From assembly GCA_026707665.1 (NCBI GenBank), contig JAPOWK010000114.1:62001-126000 (forward strand): a stretch of 64,000 nt of DNA. The letters run 5' to 3'. Shown one piece after another: positions 54,948-63,398 of the stretch. The first letter of the stretch is position 1. Every line of letters begins with the position of its first letter. The position numbers and the translations under genes are program-made. Below the pieces are notes generated by a model that made no database searches, had not been told where the DNA came from, and was given only the letters and a program-made list of their open reading frames with translations. Origin of the DNA: Chloroflexota bacterium. GTDB lineage: Bacteria > Chloroflexota > Anaerolineae > Aggregatilineales > Phototrophicaceae.

Positions 54948-56927
54948 GTGCCAACCACGACGGACGCAATGACTGTTCTGAGCCGCCTCGATATACTGCA
55001 TCCTGATGGACGCAGCGCATCCTATGTCCTGGACCTAGACGAGATCACCATTGGCAGCGCAGCCGGCAATTCCATTCAGGTATCTGACGCGAGCCTGGCG
55101 GCGCGCCACATCCGCCTAAGCCGCCGTAATAACATCGTTTACCTGACCAGTCTGGACGCCCTCCACTTGACAATGGTAGATGGTGAGCCGGCGCCCGTCA
55201 ACGAACCGCAGCCGCTACGAGAAGTCTGCCATATCCGAGCGGGCCAATTGCGCATCGTCTTCAATCAGAGCAGCGACGAGCCAACTGTGCCGATGGGCGC
55301 AATCAGCGACGCGACGCAGCCAACCGCCGCCCGCTTCCACGCCCGGCTCGAAACTGGCAATATCAAAGTCTGGCAATTCTCGGCTGCTTCGACCAGCCTC
55401 AGCGTCTACAACCTTGGCGATAATGATGGTCTATTTCGCCTGGAGATGTCAGGGCTGCCAAGCGAATGGACAAGTCCCAATCACCTAACTTTCTCGGTCG
55501 CCGGAAGCGACGCCGTCGACTTACTCTTGCAGGTCAAGCCGACACGAATTCATGACTGCGCGCCGGGCGAATATCCGCTTATCATTACTATCCGTCAACT
55601 CGACGGCGGGCAAGAATCTGTCCAGCTTGTTCTGCTCGTTGAAGTAGGCGGCGTCGGCGGCTTAAGCGCCGCCCTTGATGCGCCCCGCCTCCGTACGCGC
55701 GATCCTTTCAACTTGGTCTTTCTCAATCTGGGCAACGAAGAGCTGGCGCTCCAATTTAGCTTTCACGATCCCGGCCAGCAAATCCGTGTCAAGCTGGCGC
55801 AAGATTCGCTACGGCTCAAGGCGGGCGAACGCGCGATCATCAGCGCCCGCGCCGAACCGCGCCGCCGGCCATTGCTGGGCAAACCACATGACCATTCGTT
55901 TGCGCTTTTGGCTAAGGCACGCGCGCCCTGCGAGTATGTTGTCGCGCTGCCAGCGACCATCGTCGTCAAACCGATTCTCGATTACCGGGCGCTAGTCGCC
56001 GCGGCGATCTCGACAGTGATTCTGATCCTGGCGCTTGCCGCCCTGCTGCATCAGCCACCCCAGCCGGCAATCGAATCATTCACCGCCTCCGAAGAAACAG
56101 TCGCGCAAGGCAATCCGGTTGAATTGAGCTGGTCGGCCGCCGAGGCGCTGAGCTTCGTGATTGAGGTAAATGAACTGCCAATCGCTGAACTGCCCGGCGA
56201 TAATTCAAGCTACACGCTAAACACTCACGGCTTTGTCGACCCAATCGACATCAGGTTGCTCGCCACAAACGGCAATGCGACCGATACAGCGTCCCTGCGC
56301 GTCAACATATTCCAGCCAGTGATCATACGTAAATTCGAAGCAGATAAGTCGAGTCTGCTGCGCATTCTTCGAAACGATCTGACCATCAGCTGGAACATCG
56401 AAGGCGCTGTCGCGCTCGATATCGCCCTGCCGGTCGGCTTCGAGACTGTCCAGAGGCAGATCGCCGGCGACGGAGTCGAGATCGTCATCGTCGGCGCGCC
56501 GGCCGACGACTTCGAAATCATCCTCACGGCGGAAGACGAAATCGGCGGCAAGACGACGCGCGCGATACCAATCACGATCCGAGATCCGGAATGTACGCCG
56601 ATTCAGGATACCTTGCTATACACGGGACCGGACTCCCGTTTTGAGCGCGCCAACTACGCCGTGGAGAATGTGCCCGTTTTGGCAAGAGGCGTCAACGCGG
56701 CGGCCAATTGGCTGCAGGTAGAGTTAGCCACCGGAGAAATCGGGTGGGGCTTTCATAGCAACTTCCGCTGTCATGGCTTTGATCCAGCAAGTTTGAACGT
56801 GGTCAGCGACATTCCTCTGCAGCCAACGGCGACACCAGCACTGACACAAACCCCGATAGCGACTGCCACCTCGATACCTTCGCTGGTATCGACCCAGACT
56901 CCCGCGGCCACCAGCGCCGATTCATAG
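54948..56927 (+). CDS. FHA-domain transmembrane protein with external SH3-like domain
   Basis: This 659-residue protein begins with a forkhead-associated domain (about 10-105: EITIGSAAGNSIQVSD, then ARHIRLSRRNN), which reads phosphothreonine. Ig-like beta repeats follow (about 125-340). A single membrane helix (about 347-367) leads to external beta domains (about 375-545). An SH3-like region comes next (about 550-625, GPDSRFERANYAVENVPVL), and a Thr/Pro/Ala-rich tail ends the protein. The layout suggests a link between phosphorylation inside and something bound outside. No kinase gene lies nearby. The start is a GTG; the ATG at 54969 is possible. Confidence 0.8.
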   Translation: MPTTTDAMTVLSRLDILHPDGRSASYVLDLDEITIGSAAGNSIQVSDASLAARHIRLSRRNNIVYLTSLDALHLTMVDGEPAPVNEPQPLREVCHIRAGQLRIVFNQSSDEPTVPMGAISDATQPTAARFHARLETGNIKVWQFSAASTSLSVYNLGDNDGLFRLEMSGLPSEWTSPNHLTFSVAGSDAVDLLLQVKPTRIHDCAPGEYPLIITIRQLDGGQESVQLVLLVEVGGVGGLSAALDAPRLRTRDPFNLVFLNLGNEELALQFSFHDPGQQIRVKLAQDSLRLKAGERAIISARAEPRRRPLLGKPHDHSFALLAKARAPCEYVVALPATIVVKPILDYRALVAAAISTVILILALAALLHQPPQPAIESFTASEETVAQGNPVELSWSAAEALSFVIEVNELPIAELPGDNSSYTLNTHGFVDPIDIRLLATNGNATDTASLRVNIFQPVIIRKFEADKSSLLRILRNDLTISWNIEGAVALDIALPVGFETVQRQIAGDGVEIVIVGAPADDFEIILTAEDEIGGKTTRAIPITIRDPECTPIQDTLLYTGPDSRFERANYAVENVPVLARGVNAAANWLQVELATGEIGWGFHSNFRCHGFDPASLNVVSDIPLQPTATPALTQTPIATATSIPSLVSTQTPAATSADS

Positions 56928-56940
56928 CGCCTCACCAGGA

Positions 56941-57390
56941 TCACTGGTTCGCCGTTCGCCCATTCTCGCTGTCATCCAGCCCTTCTTGCCCAGCAAGTGG
57001 AAAACCCTCGCGCTCCCAATATTCGATGCCGCCGATCATTTCTTTCACCGCGTAACCGAGCTGCGCCAGCTTGAGAGCGGCTTTGGTGGAGCCGTTGCAG
57101 CCAGGTCCCCAGCAATAAACCACAAACAGCGTATCGTCCGGGAATTCGCTCATCCTCTTCCGCGTGATCCGGCTGTGAGGCAAGCTTAAAGCGCCCTTCA
57201 CATGCTTGCGAGCGAAATCTTCAGCGCTGCGGACATCCAGGACGACAAAGCTGTCTACACCGTTGTCCACATCCGCATGCACATCGGCCGGATCAGTCTC
57301 GCAGCGCAGCTTGTCGGCGAAAAAGCGAATCGAATCGCCATCAGTTACCGCCGGAACTGCCGACACTTGCGACTTGTACTTCAATTGCAT
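56941..57390 (-). CDS. Rhodanese-domain protein
   Basis: The 149-residue protein is a single rhodanese domain: VVLDVRSAEDFARKHVKGA, the active Cys in YCWGPGCNGSTKAA, then LGYAVKEMIGGIEYWEREG. It likely carries persulfide or polysulfide in sulfur transfer. The active loop is longer than in standard CxxxxR rhodaneses. GGGAG lies about 9 bases before the ATG. It converges on the FHA gene with only 13 bases between stops. Confidence 0.87.
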   Translation of the reverse strand: MQLKYKSQVSAVPAVTDGDSIRFFADKLRCETDPADVHADVDNGVDSFVVLDVRSAEDFARKHVKGALSLPHSRITRKRMSEFPDDTLFVVYCWGPGCNGSTKAALKLAQLGYAVKEMIGGIEYWEREGFPLAGQEGLDDSENGRTANQ

Positions 57391-57556
57391 GTTCTGCTTC
57401 TCCCATTTGCTGGACTCACGCGCAAGTATAGGCGCGACCTTATGAAATGAGAATCTTCAAGGTGACGCTCGCGGACAGCTGAAGCAATACTAAGTCTGTC
57501 AATCATACACTGCCGCCAGTTCTGCTTCCCCTCTTGAAGTGCTGCGTCCACGCACA

Positions 57557-57592
57557 CCCCTTGTGGGAGCGGGGGCCGGGGGGTGAGGGGTT
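57557..57592. repeat. Intergenic GC-rich repeat of the 'LTPRPPLPQG' type
   Basis: A C-rich/G-rich block including GTGGGAGCGGGGGCC and GGGGGGTGAGGGG reads, in one minus-strand frame, as LTPRPPLPQG. This spurious peptide is familiar from dispersed repeats in many environmental genomes. The 57391-57745 gap otherwise holds no gene; its right end carries the chelatase promoter. Confidence 0.5.
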
Positions 57593-57673
57593 GCCATTGC
57601 TGCACGCGCAAGCTGCGCGCGGCTTCGCGAATGGTCTACTCCTGTAGAAATTGCAATAGACGAAAGCTCGCAA

Positions 57674-57702
57674 TTGTCAGGCATATTTGGCTGGACTATA
57701 AT
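57674..57702 (+). promoter_or_regulatory. Promoter of the chelatase gene
   Basis: TTGTCA (57674-57679) and a perfect TATAAT (57697-57702) are spaced by exactly 17 bases. This shows that the in-frame TTG at 57674 is part of the -35 box and not a start codon. The transcript would begin near 57709, about 37 bases before the ATG at 57746. Confidence 0.7.
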
Positions 57703-57745
57703 GGCGCATTCAGTTGAAGCGAGCCTCAAGGAATCTTTCAGTCAC

Positions 57746-58867
57746 ATGAGCAAGCGACCGCCCGTCTATCCCTTCACCGCCATCGTCGGCCAGGACATGA
57801 TGAAACTCGCCCTAATCCTCAACGCAATCGACATGAGGATCGGCGGCGTGCTGATTCGCGGCGAACGCGGCACCGGAAAGTCCACCGCCGCGCGCGCCTT
57901 GGCCGCCCTCCTGCCTGAGATCGATGTCATTTCTGATTCGCCCTTCAACGATGATCCCTTCCGCCGCGAATCTTGGTCAGATTTCGCGCGCAGCAAGTAC
58001 GAAGACTGCGCCGAGATTCCGCGAGCCCGGCGCCGCATCAGCTTCGTCGACTTGCCGGTAAGCGCCACCGAAGATCGCGTCGTCGGTACGCTTGACATCG
58101 AAAAAGCGATCCAATTTGGCGAGCGCCACTTCGACACCGGCGTCCTGGCCAATGCCAACCGCGGCATCCTCTATGTGGACGAAATCAATCTGCTCGATGA
58201 CCATATCGTCGATCTCCTGCTCGATAGCGCGGCCATGGGCGTCAACATTGTCGAGCGCGAAGGTATCAGCTTCAGCCATCCGGCCCGTTTCATCCTGGTC
58301 GGTACGATGAACCCGGAAGAAGGCGACCTGCGCCCGCAGTTGCTGGACCGCTTTGCCCTCTCCGTCGATGTGACCAGCATTAAGGACGCGGCCGAACGCA
58401 TCGAAATCCTGGAGCGCCATATTGCCTATGAAAATAGTCCCCTCCACTTCAAGGACGATTGGGACCCGGTCGATGACGAACTTTCCCAGCGCATCGCCGC
58501 CGCCCGCGAGATCATAGACGAAGTTTCCCACAAGACACAGGATTTGCGCGTCATCGCCAGTATCACCAGCGATCTGCAAATTGACGGGCATCGCGCCGAC
58601 CTGGTCATCCTGAAGGCGGCGCGCGCCCATGCCGCTTTCGAAGGCCGAACTGCCATCAACGACCGCGACATCACCATCGCCATCCGCTTGACCATTCCAC
58701 ATCGCCTGAAGCGCGGTCCCTTCAACGATGCCCAGGCCGACCTCAACGCGGTCGAATCGGCCGTCGATGAGAAGCGGCAAGAAATCGGCGAGGGCGAAGA
58801 AGCGGGAGAATTCACCGAAGACAGCGACGAGCAGGCGGCGCAGACTAAAAAAAAAGTGAGTCTGTAA
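57746..58867 (+). CDS. Mg/Co-chelatase AAA+ subunit (ChlI-like), zero-frame product
   Basis: The 373-residue zero-frame product is a AAA+ ATPase of the BchI/ChlI family. It starts PVYPFTAIVGQDMMKLALIL and has Walker A RGERGTGKSTAAR, the long helix-2 insert, Walker B ILYVDEINLLDDHI, and sensor GTMNPEEGDLRPQLLDRFALSV. Its acidic tail reaches A9 and stops 9 bases later. Chelatases of this type insert Mg or Co into tetrapyrroles with ATP. The VWA half follows in the -1 frame without its own ribosome site. The short protein would equal a ChlI/CobS-like small subunit. No cobalamin or chlorophyll genes lie nearby to decide the metal. Confidence 0.88.
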   Translation: MSKRPPVYPFTAIVGQDMMKLALILNAIDMRIGGVLIRGERGTGKSTAARALAALLPEIDVISDSPFNDDPFRRESWSDFARSKYEDCAEIPRARRRISFVDLPVSATEDRVVGTLDIEKAIQFGERHFDTGVLANANRGILYVDEINLLDDHIVDLLLDSAAMGVNIVEREGISFSHPARFILVGTMNPEEGDLRPQLLDRFALSVDVTSIKDAAERIEILERHIAYENSPLHFKDDWDPVDDELSQRIAAAREIIDEVSHKTQDLRVIASITSDLQIDGHRADLVILKAARAHAAFEGRTAINDRDITIAIRLTIPHRLKRGPFNDAQADLNAVESAVDEKRQEIGEGEEAGEFTEDSDEQAAQTKKKVSL

Positions 58868-58885
58868 GCGGCGAAGGCGAGCCGC
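58847..58885 (+). promoter_or_regulatory. Probable -1 frameshift site (A9 run plus hairpin)
   Basis: Nine A residues (58847-58855) are read as AAA AAA AAA in the zero frame. Slipping back one base continues into the VWA frame, which is open from 58849. A 5-bp GC stem (GCGGC 58868-58872 with GCCGC 58881-58885) starts 12 bases downstream, and the zero-frame TAA is at 58865-58867. Polymerase slippage adding one A would give the same product. Confidence 0.65.
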
Positions 58886-59823
58886 AAGACCAAGAACTGG
58901 GGCAAACCGAAGCCGCCCCGCAAGATGTCTTTCCCACCTCGGACGCGCGCTGGTGGGAAGGCGGCCAGCAAGTCCAATCCCAAGCCGAATTCGAAACGCG
59001 TAAGCTAAATACCCAACTCGACCGCATGACCCGCCGTCAATCCGGGCGGCGCTCCACCACCCGCACCGATCGCAAACGCGGGCGCTATGTGCGCGCGCGG
59101 CAAGCGGGCGAGAAGCCGCGCGATATCGCCTTTGACGCCACCTTGCGCGCCGCCGCACCCTTCCAGATGGAGCGCGGCGAACAGAAGCAGGAAACCGGCA
59201 TGGCCTATGCCCTGCGCAAAACCGACTTGCAAGAAAAAGTCCGCGTGCGCAAAGCCGCCAACCTGATCATGTTCACGGTGGACGCCTCCTGGAGCATGGC
59301 TGTCTCCGAGCGCATGCAGGCGACCAAAGGCGCCATCATGTCCCTGTTGACCGATGCCTACCAGCGGCGCGATCGGGTTGGTTTGGTCGTCTTTCAAAAA
59401 GACCGCGCCTCCCTGGTACTGCCCCCGACAAACTCGGTCGTCCTGGCGAAGGAAGCGATGGCTGACATCCCGGTCGGCGGCAAGACGCCACTCTCCGCCG
59501 GCCTCCTTTTGACCTACGAAGCGGTCTTGCGCGAGAAGAATCTGAATCCCGACGTGATGCCAATGATGATTTTGCTGACCGATGGCGCCGGCAACGTCTC
59601 GATCAGCGATTCGGTCTCCCCGCAGGACGAGGCGCATTCAATAGCGCGCAAGATCCAGGAAGCCGATATCCGCACCGTCACCATCAACATGGAGCACGTC
59701 GCCTTTGACCAAGGCTTAGCGCAGCGCCTTGCCGATCAACTGGGCGGACCCTGCTACACCCTCGCCCAGATCCGCGCTGACAGCCTGCTCGATACCGTGC
59801 GCGCTGAGATGGATAAAATTTAG
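58855..59823 (+). CDS. Chelatase VWA domain (ChlD-like), reached by frameshift
   Basis: The frame is continuously open from 58849 to 59823. Joined to the AAA+ half it gives a protein of about 692 residues (370 + 322), the usual size of ChlID-type putative cobaltochelatases. The new part starts with an acidic/Gln linker. The RKRGRYVRARQAGEKPRDIA segment and AFDATLRAAAPFQ that normally bridge to the VWA domain come next. The VWA domain follows with the MIDAS motif as VDASWSMAV (variant of DxSxS) and LLTDGAGN. The first ATG (59026) lies inside the bridge and has no ribosome site, so independent translation is unlikely. A true indel or sequencing error at A9 is the alternative. Confidence 0.8.
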   Translation, partial: SESVSGEGEPQDQELGQTEAAPQDVFPTSDARWWEGGQQVQSQAEFETRKLNTQLDRMTRRQSGRRSTTRTDRKRGRYVRARQAGEKPRDIAFDATLRAAAPFQMERGEQKQETGMAYALRKTDLQEKVRVRKAANLIMFTVDASWSMAVSERMQATKGAIMSLLTDAYQRRDRVGLVVFQKDRASLVLPPTNSVVLAKEAMADIPVGGKTPLSAGLLLTYEAVLREKNLNPDVMPMMILLTDGAGNVSISDSVSPQDEAHSIARKIQEADIRTVTINMEHVAFDQGLAQRLADQLGGPCYTLAQIRADSLLDTVRAEMDKI

Positions 59824-59881
59824 GCGCGGCAATAGAGCATTTTGGGACGACCCATTAGCTCGCCCGTCGTAGACTAGCAGG

Positions 59882-59887
59882 TATAAT
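59882..59887 (+). promoter_or_regulatory. Putative -10 box of the C45 peptidase gene
   Basis: A perfect TATAAT lies 30 bases before the ATG at 59918, which is preceded by GGGAAAAG. No clear -35 is visible. Confidence 0.35.
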
Positions 59888-59917
59888 CATCTCAATACCA
59901 TTTATCGGGAAAAGAAT

Positions 59918-61009
59918 ATGAACCGTATCCGCGTCGTCAATCTCTCCGGCTCACCCTACGACATGGGTTATGCACACGGCGAGCGCTTCCGGGACGAAAT
60001 CCGCCTGTTCACCGAAGAACGCGTCCGCCTTTGCAGTTCGCTTGAATGGACCGGACGCGAATTGCCTCGTGATGCCGTCATTGCCCTCGCCGAAGCCTGC
60101 GTCGCCGAGCATCAAGCTTACGCGCCCGATCTCATGGAGGAATTGCAGGGCATCGCCGACGCCACCGACCTCACGCTGGCTGAGCTGGTAATCAACAACG
60201 GCTTCACGGATTTCATCGATACAATTTACAACCTGGGCGATATCACCGTTCCCGCCGTCGCCGCGCCACTGGCTGCTGACAATTGCACCGCCTTCATGAT
60301 CCCGCCGTGCCGCAGCGCTGACGGCGCCGCCTTCTTCGGCCAGACCTGGGACATGCACGCCTCGGCCACTCCTTATGTCATCCTGATCCATGGCGAGCCG
60401 GACGATGCGCCAAGCTTTCTCAACTTCACCGTAACGGGCTGCGTCGGCATGATCGGCATGAACAGCGCCGGCATCGCCGTCGGCGTCAACAATCTGATGG
60501 CGACCGATGGACAGGTTGGCGTCACCTGGCCCTTCGTCGTGCGCAAGATCCTGCAGCAAGACGATCTCGACGCGGCGCTGAACTGTCTGACCGGCGCCAA
60601 GCTAGCGGGCGCGCACAACTATATGCTGATGGACAAGTCCGGACGCGGTTATGAAGTCGAGGCGATGTCAACCTCGCATCACGTGCGTGAGCTCGCCGAC
60701 GAGACGATCAGCCACACCAACCACTGCCTGATTCAGAAGAACCTCGATGTGGCGCGCGAACGTCCGCCTTCGTCACAGAATAGCTCGGAGAACCGGCTGC
60801 TCCGCGCGAACGAACTGCTGGCGCGAGACGGCATCACCTTTGCCGACCTCATGGCGCTGACGCGCGATGAAGTGGCGATCTGCACCCGGCCACAACCGCC
60901 GACGCACGTCGAAAGCTGCGGCGCCGCCATCATGAGTCCATCAACGGGCGACTTCTGGTCGGTCTGGGGCATCCCCGCCGACAATGAATACGAGCATTTC
61001 ACCATTTGA
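59918..61009 (+). CDS. C45-family peptidase/acyltransferase-like protein (Ntn hydrolase)
   Basis: The 363-residue protein resembles acyl-CoA:6-aminopenicillanic acid acyltransferase and other C45 proteins. After a helical N-part with MGYAHGERFRDEI, the Cys of DNCTAF (about 123) is the expected N-terminal nucleophile revealed by self-cleavage. FFGQTWDMHA, GMNSAGIAVGVNNL and EAMSTSHHVR follow in the usual order. It probably hydrolyses or transfers an amide-linked acyl group; the natural substrate is unknown. It has no signal peptide and stands alone between chelatase and arginase. Confidence 0.87.
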   Translation: MNRIRVVNLSGSPYDMGYAHGERFRDEIRLFTEERVRLCSSLEWTGRELPRDAVIALAEACVAEHQAYAPDLMEELQGIADATDLTLAELVINNGFTDFIDTIYNLGDITVPAVAAPLAADNCTAFMIPPCRSADGAAFFGQTWDMHASATPYVILIHGEPDDAPSFLNFTVTGCVGMIGMNSAGIAVGVNNLMATDGQVGVTWPFVVRKILQQDDLDAALNCLTGAKLAGAHNYMLMDKSGRGYEVEAMSTSHHVRELADETISHTNHCLIQKNLDVARERPPSSQNSSENRLLRANELLARDGITFADLMALTRDEVAICTRPQPPTHVESCGAAIMSPSTGDFWSVWGIPADNEYEHFTI

Positions 61010-61044
61010 GCGGCGCGCTCGCTCCGGAAGCGCGAAACTGCCCT

Positions 61045-61050
61045 TATACT
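61045..61050 (+). promoter_or_regulatory. Putative -10 box of the arginase gene
   Basis: TATACT lies 33 bases before the arginase ATG at 61083. The -35 is not convincing. Confidence 0.3.
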
Positions 61051-61082
61051 GTAGTTAGGGACATATTGAGGGCGGTGGGCGC

Positions 61083-61991
61083 ATGATGGAAGCGAAGCAG
61101 GTACGGATATTTGGCATCCCCATGGACTTGGGGCAAAGTCGACGGGGCGTGGACATGGGTCCGAGCGCGATTCGCTACGCTCAGCTGCACGAGAAGCTGC
61201 GCACGCTTGGCTACCATACCACTGACGAAGGCAACATCCATGCCGCCCAAGCCGAGCAGACACCCGCTCTTATGCGCACCTACGCAAACGCGCATTTCTT
61301 GCCGCAGGTGGCGAGCATCTGCCAGGCAACATACGATGCGATCTGCAATACCTGGAGAAAAGGCGAATTCGGTCTGTTCTTGGGCGGCGACCACAGCTTG
61401 AGCGTTGGCACGGTCGCCGCCGCGGCGCAACGCGGCAAGCTGGGCGTCGTCTGGGTTGACGCGCACACCGATATGAATACGCCGACCAGTTCGCCTTCGG
61501 GCAATATCCACGGCATGGCGCTGGCCTGTCTGCTGGGGGATGGGCCAGCGGAATTGGTGAACATCGGCTTTGACGGCGCCAAGCTTGCTCCTGAACAGAT
61601 CATCGTCATCGGCGCGCACGACATCGACCGCGAGGAACGGATCCGCGTAAAGCAAAGCGGCATTCGCGTCTACACCATGCGTGATGTTGACGAGCGCGGC
61701 ATCCCCCAACTGGCGAACGAGATCCGGCAGCAATTCGCCGATATGGACGCCATCCATGTAAGCCTCGATATGGACTCTTGCGATCCGCAATTCGCTGTCG
61801 GCGTCGGCACGCCAGTCTCAGGCGGCTTGAGCTACCGGGAAGCGCACCTGCTGATGAAACTGATTTCGGACACGGGCCAAGTCCGCTCGATGGACGTGGT
61901 CGAATGCAACCCCATCCTGGACGATCACAACCGCACCGGCATACTGGCTGTCGATCTAATTATGAGTATGCTGGGCGACAAATTCTTGTAA
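61083..61991 (+). CDS. rocF: Arginase
   Basis: The 302-residue binuclear manganese hydrolase converts arginine to ornithine and urea. The ligands stand in order: His in GGDHSLSVG (104), Asp/His/Asp in VDAHTDMN (126, 128, 130) and Asp pair in SLDMDSCDP (229, 231). The start MDLGQSRRGVDMGPSAIR is typical of true arginases. It is upstream of alanine dehydrogenase, and the two together suggest amino-acid catabolism. Agmatinase is less likely given the N-terminal signature. Confidence 0.93.
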   Translation: MMEAKQVRIFGIPMDLGQSRRGVDMGPSAIRYAQLHEKLRTLGYHTTDEGNIHAAQAEQTPALMRTYANAHFLPQVASICQATYDAICNTWRKGEFGLFLGGDHSLSVGTVAAAAQRGKLGVVWVDAHTDMNTPTSSPSGNIHGMALACLLGDGPAELVNIGFDGAKLAPEQIIVIGAHDIDREERIRVKQSGIRVYTMRDVDERGIPQLANEIRQQFADMDAIHVSLDMDSCDPQFAVGVGTPVSGGLSYREAHLLMKLISDTGQVRSMDVVECNPILDDHNRTGILAVDLIMSMLGDKFL

Positions 61992-62061
61992 GACGCCAGC
62001 CCCACGCACTGCTCCCAAGTTAGCGCTTGCCCAAGCTCTTAGGCAGACTGTACGAAATCAC

Positions 62062-62094
62062 TAGACAGTTTTCCTACATGGTGTACAATGTAGG
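62062..62094 (+). promoter_or_regulatory. ald promoter overlapped by an inverted repeat
   Basis: TAGACA (62062-62067) and TACAAT (62084-62089), each one mismatch from consensus, are spaced by 16 bases. A perfect dyad, CCTACAT (62073-62079) and ATGTAGG (62088-62094) with 8 bases between, spans the -10. It looks like an operator for a dimeric repressor. Confidence 0.55.
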
Positions 62095-62120
62095 AGGAGC
62101 AATGGCGCAGGAGCGGAAAC

Positions 62121-63266
62121 ATGAACATTGGCATCCCCAAGGAAATCAAAGTCGAGGAGCATCGAGTGTCGAGCCCGCCCTCCGGTGTGCGCGAATTCGT
62201 CAAGCGCGGCCACACCGTCTTTGTCGAAAGCAACGCCGGCTTGAGCAGCGGCTTCACCGATGAAGAATACATCGGCGCTGGCGCTATCATCATGGATTCG
62301 GCTGATTCGCTATGGTCAGCATCGGACATGATCATCAAGGTGAAGGAACCGCAGGCGAGCGAATACCGCTTCTTGCGCCCCAACCTGATTCTCTTCACCT
62401 ATCTCCACCTGGCCGCCGAAGAAGCATTGACCCTCGCCATGCTGGAAAGCGGCGTGACCGGCATTGCCTATGAAACGGTGGAAGACGCACAGGGACGGCT
62501 CCCATTGTTGGAGCCGATGAGCGAAGTCGCCGGGCGGATGGCGGCGCAGGTCGTGTCGCATTATCTCGAAAGACGACAAGGCGGGCGCGGCGTCTTGCTG
62601 GGCGGTGTGCCCGGCGTTACCGCCGCCCACGTGGTTATCCTCGGCGGGGGCACAGTCGGCGCCAACGCCGCCAAGATCGCATTGGGCATGGGCGCGCGCG
62701 TTACGCTGCTCGATATTGACTTGGATCGCCTGCGCTATCTGGATGACACCCTAAGTGGCAGCCTAAACACGCTGTATTCAAATCACATCAACATCGCCAG
62801 ATCCATTGTCACGGCCGACGCGCTGATCGGCTCCGTGCTGATTACGGGCGCGCGCGCGCCAATGTTGGTCACGCGGGACATGCTGCCATCCATGCCCAAT
62901 GGCAGCATCATTGTTGACGTCGCCGTTGATCAGGGCGGCTGCGTCGAAACCACGCGCCCCACCAACCACAGCGAACCCACCTTCGTCATTGATGGCGTCC
63001 TGCATTATGGCGTGACCAATATGCCCGGCGCGGTGCCGCGAACATCGAGCCTGGCGCTGGCCAACGCGACCCTGCCTTATGCTTTCCAGCTCGCCAGCAG
63101 CGGCGTCGCCGGCGCCCTAATGGCTGATCCCGCCCTGATGCGGGGCCTCAACACCCATGCCGGGCGCTGCACCCATCCCGCCGTCGCCGAGACATTCGGG
63201 CTTGAGTACGTCGAAGCGGACCTGGCGCTGAACGGCCTGACGGCCGACGCCTTGTTGCCCATATGA
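62121..63266 (+). CDS. ald: Alanine dehydrogenase
   Basis: The 381-residue enzyme catalyses NAD-dependent interconversion of L-alanine with pyruvate and ammonia. Visible are the N-terminal MNIGIPKEIKVEEHRV, the substrate-site Lys in MIIKVKEPQ and His in FTYLHLAAE, and the nucleotide fold VVILGGGTVGANAAKIALGM. The conserved NMPGAVPRTSSLALANATLP follows. VSSPPSGV replaces the usual ALTPAGV, a minor variant. AGGAG lies 8-10 bases before the ATG, and a likely repressor-controlled promoter lies just upstream. Confidence 0.95.
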   Translation: MNIGIPKEIKVEEHRVSSPPSGVREFVKRGHTVFVESNAGLSSGFTDEEYIGAGAIIMDSADSLWSASDMIIKVKEPQASEYRFLRPNLILFTYLHLAAEEALTLAMLESGVTGIAYETVEDAQGRLPLLEPMSEVAGRMAAQVVSHYLERRQGGRGVLLGGVPGVTAAHVVILGGGTVGANAAKIALGMGARVTLLDIDLDRLRYLDDTLSGSLNTLYSNHINIARSIVTADALIGSVLITGARAPMLVTRDMLPSMPNGSIIVDVAVDQGGCVETTRPTNHSEPTFVIDGVLHYGVTNMPGAVPRTSSLALANATLPYAFQLASSGVAGALMADPALMRGLNTHAGRCTHPAVAETFGLEYVEADLALNGLTADALLPI

Positions 63267-63398
63267 CGTCGTTGCCTCGGGGCTAAATTCCGGAGCGACT
63301 GTCGGCGGCATCTGCGGCATCCACTACTATTTGCGCGAACCCAACTCTGCTACATTAGTCAGGTACTTTCCCGTGTTTGTATCGGCGACTGAGCAGCA

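Noticed and set aside
57977..59158. A 393-codon minus-strand open frame
   Set aside because: It is antisense across the chelatase gene and its frameshift; its composition is that of a shadow frame.
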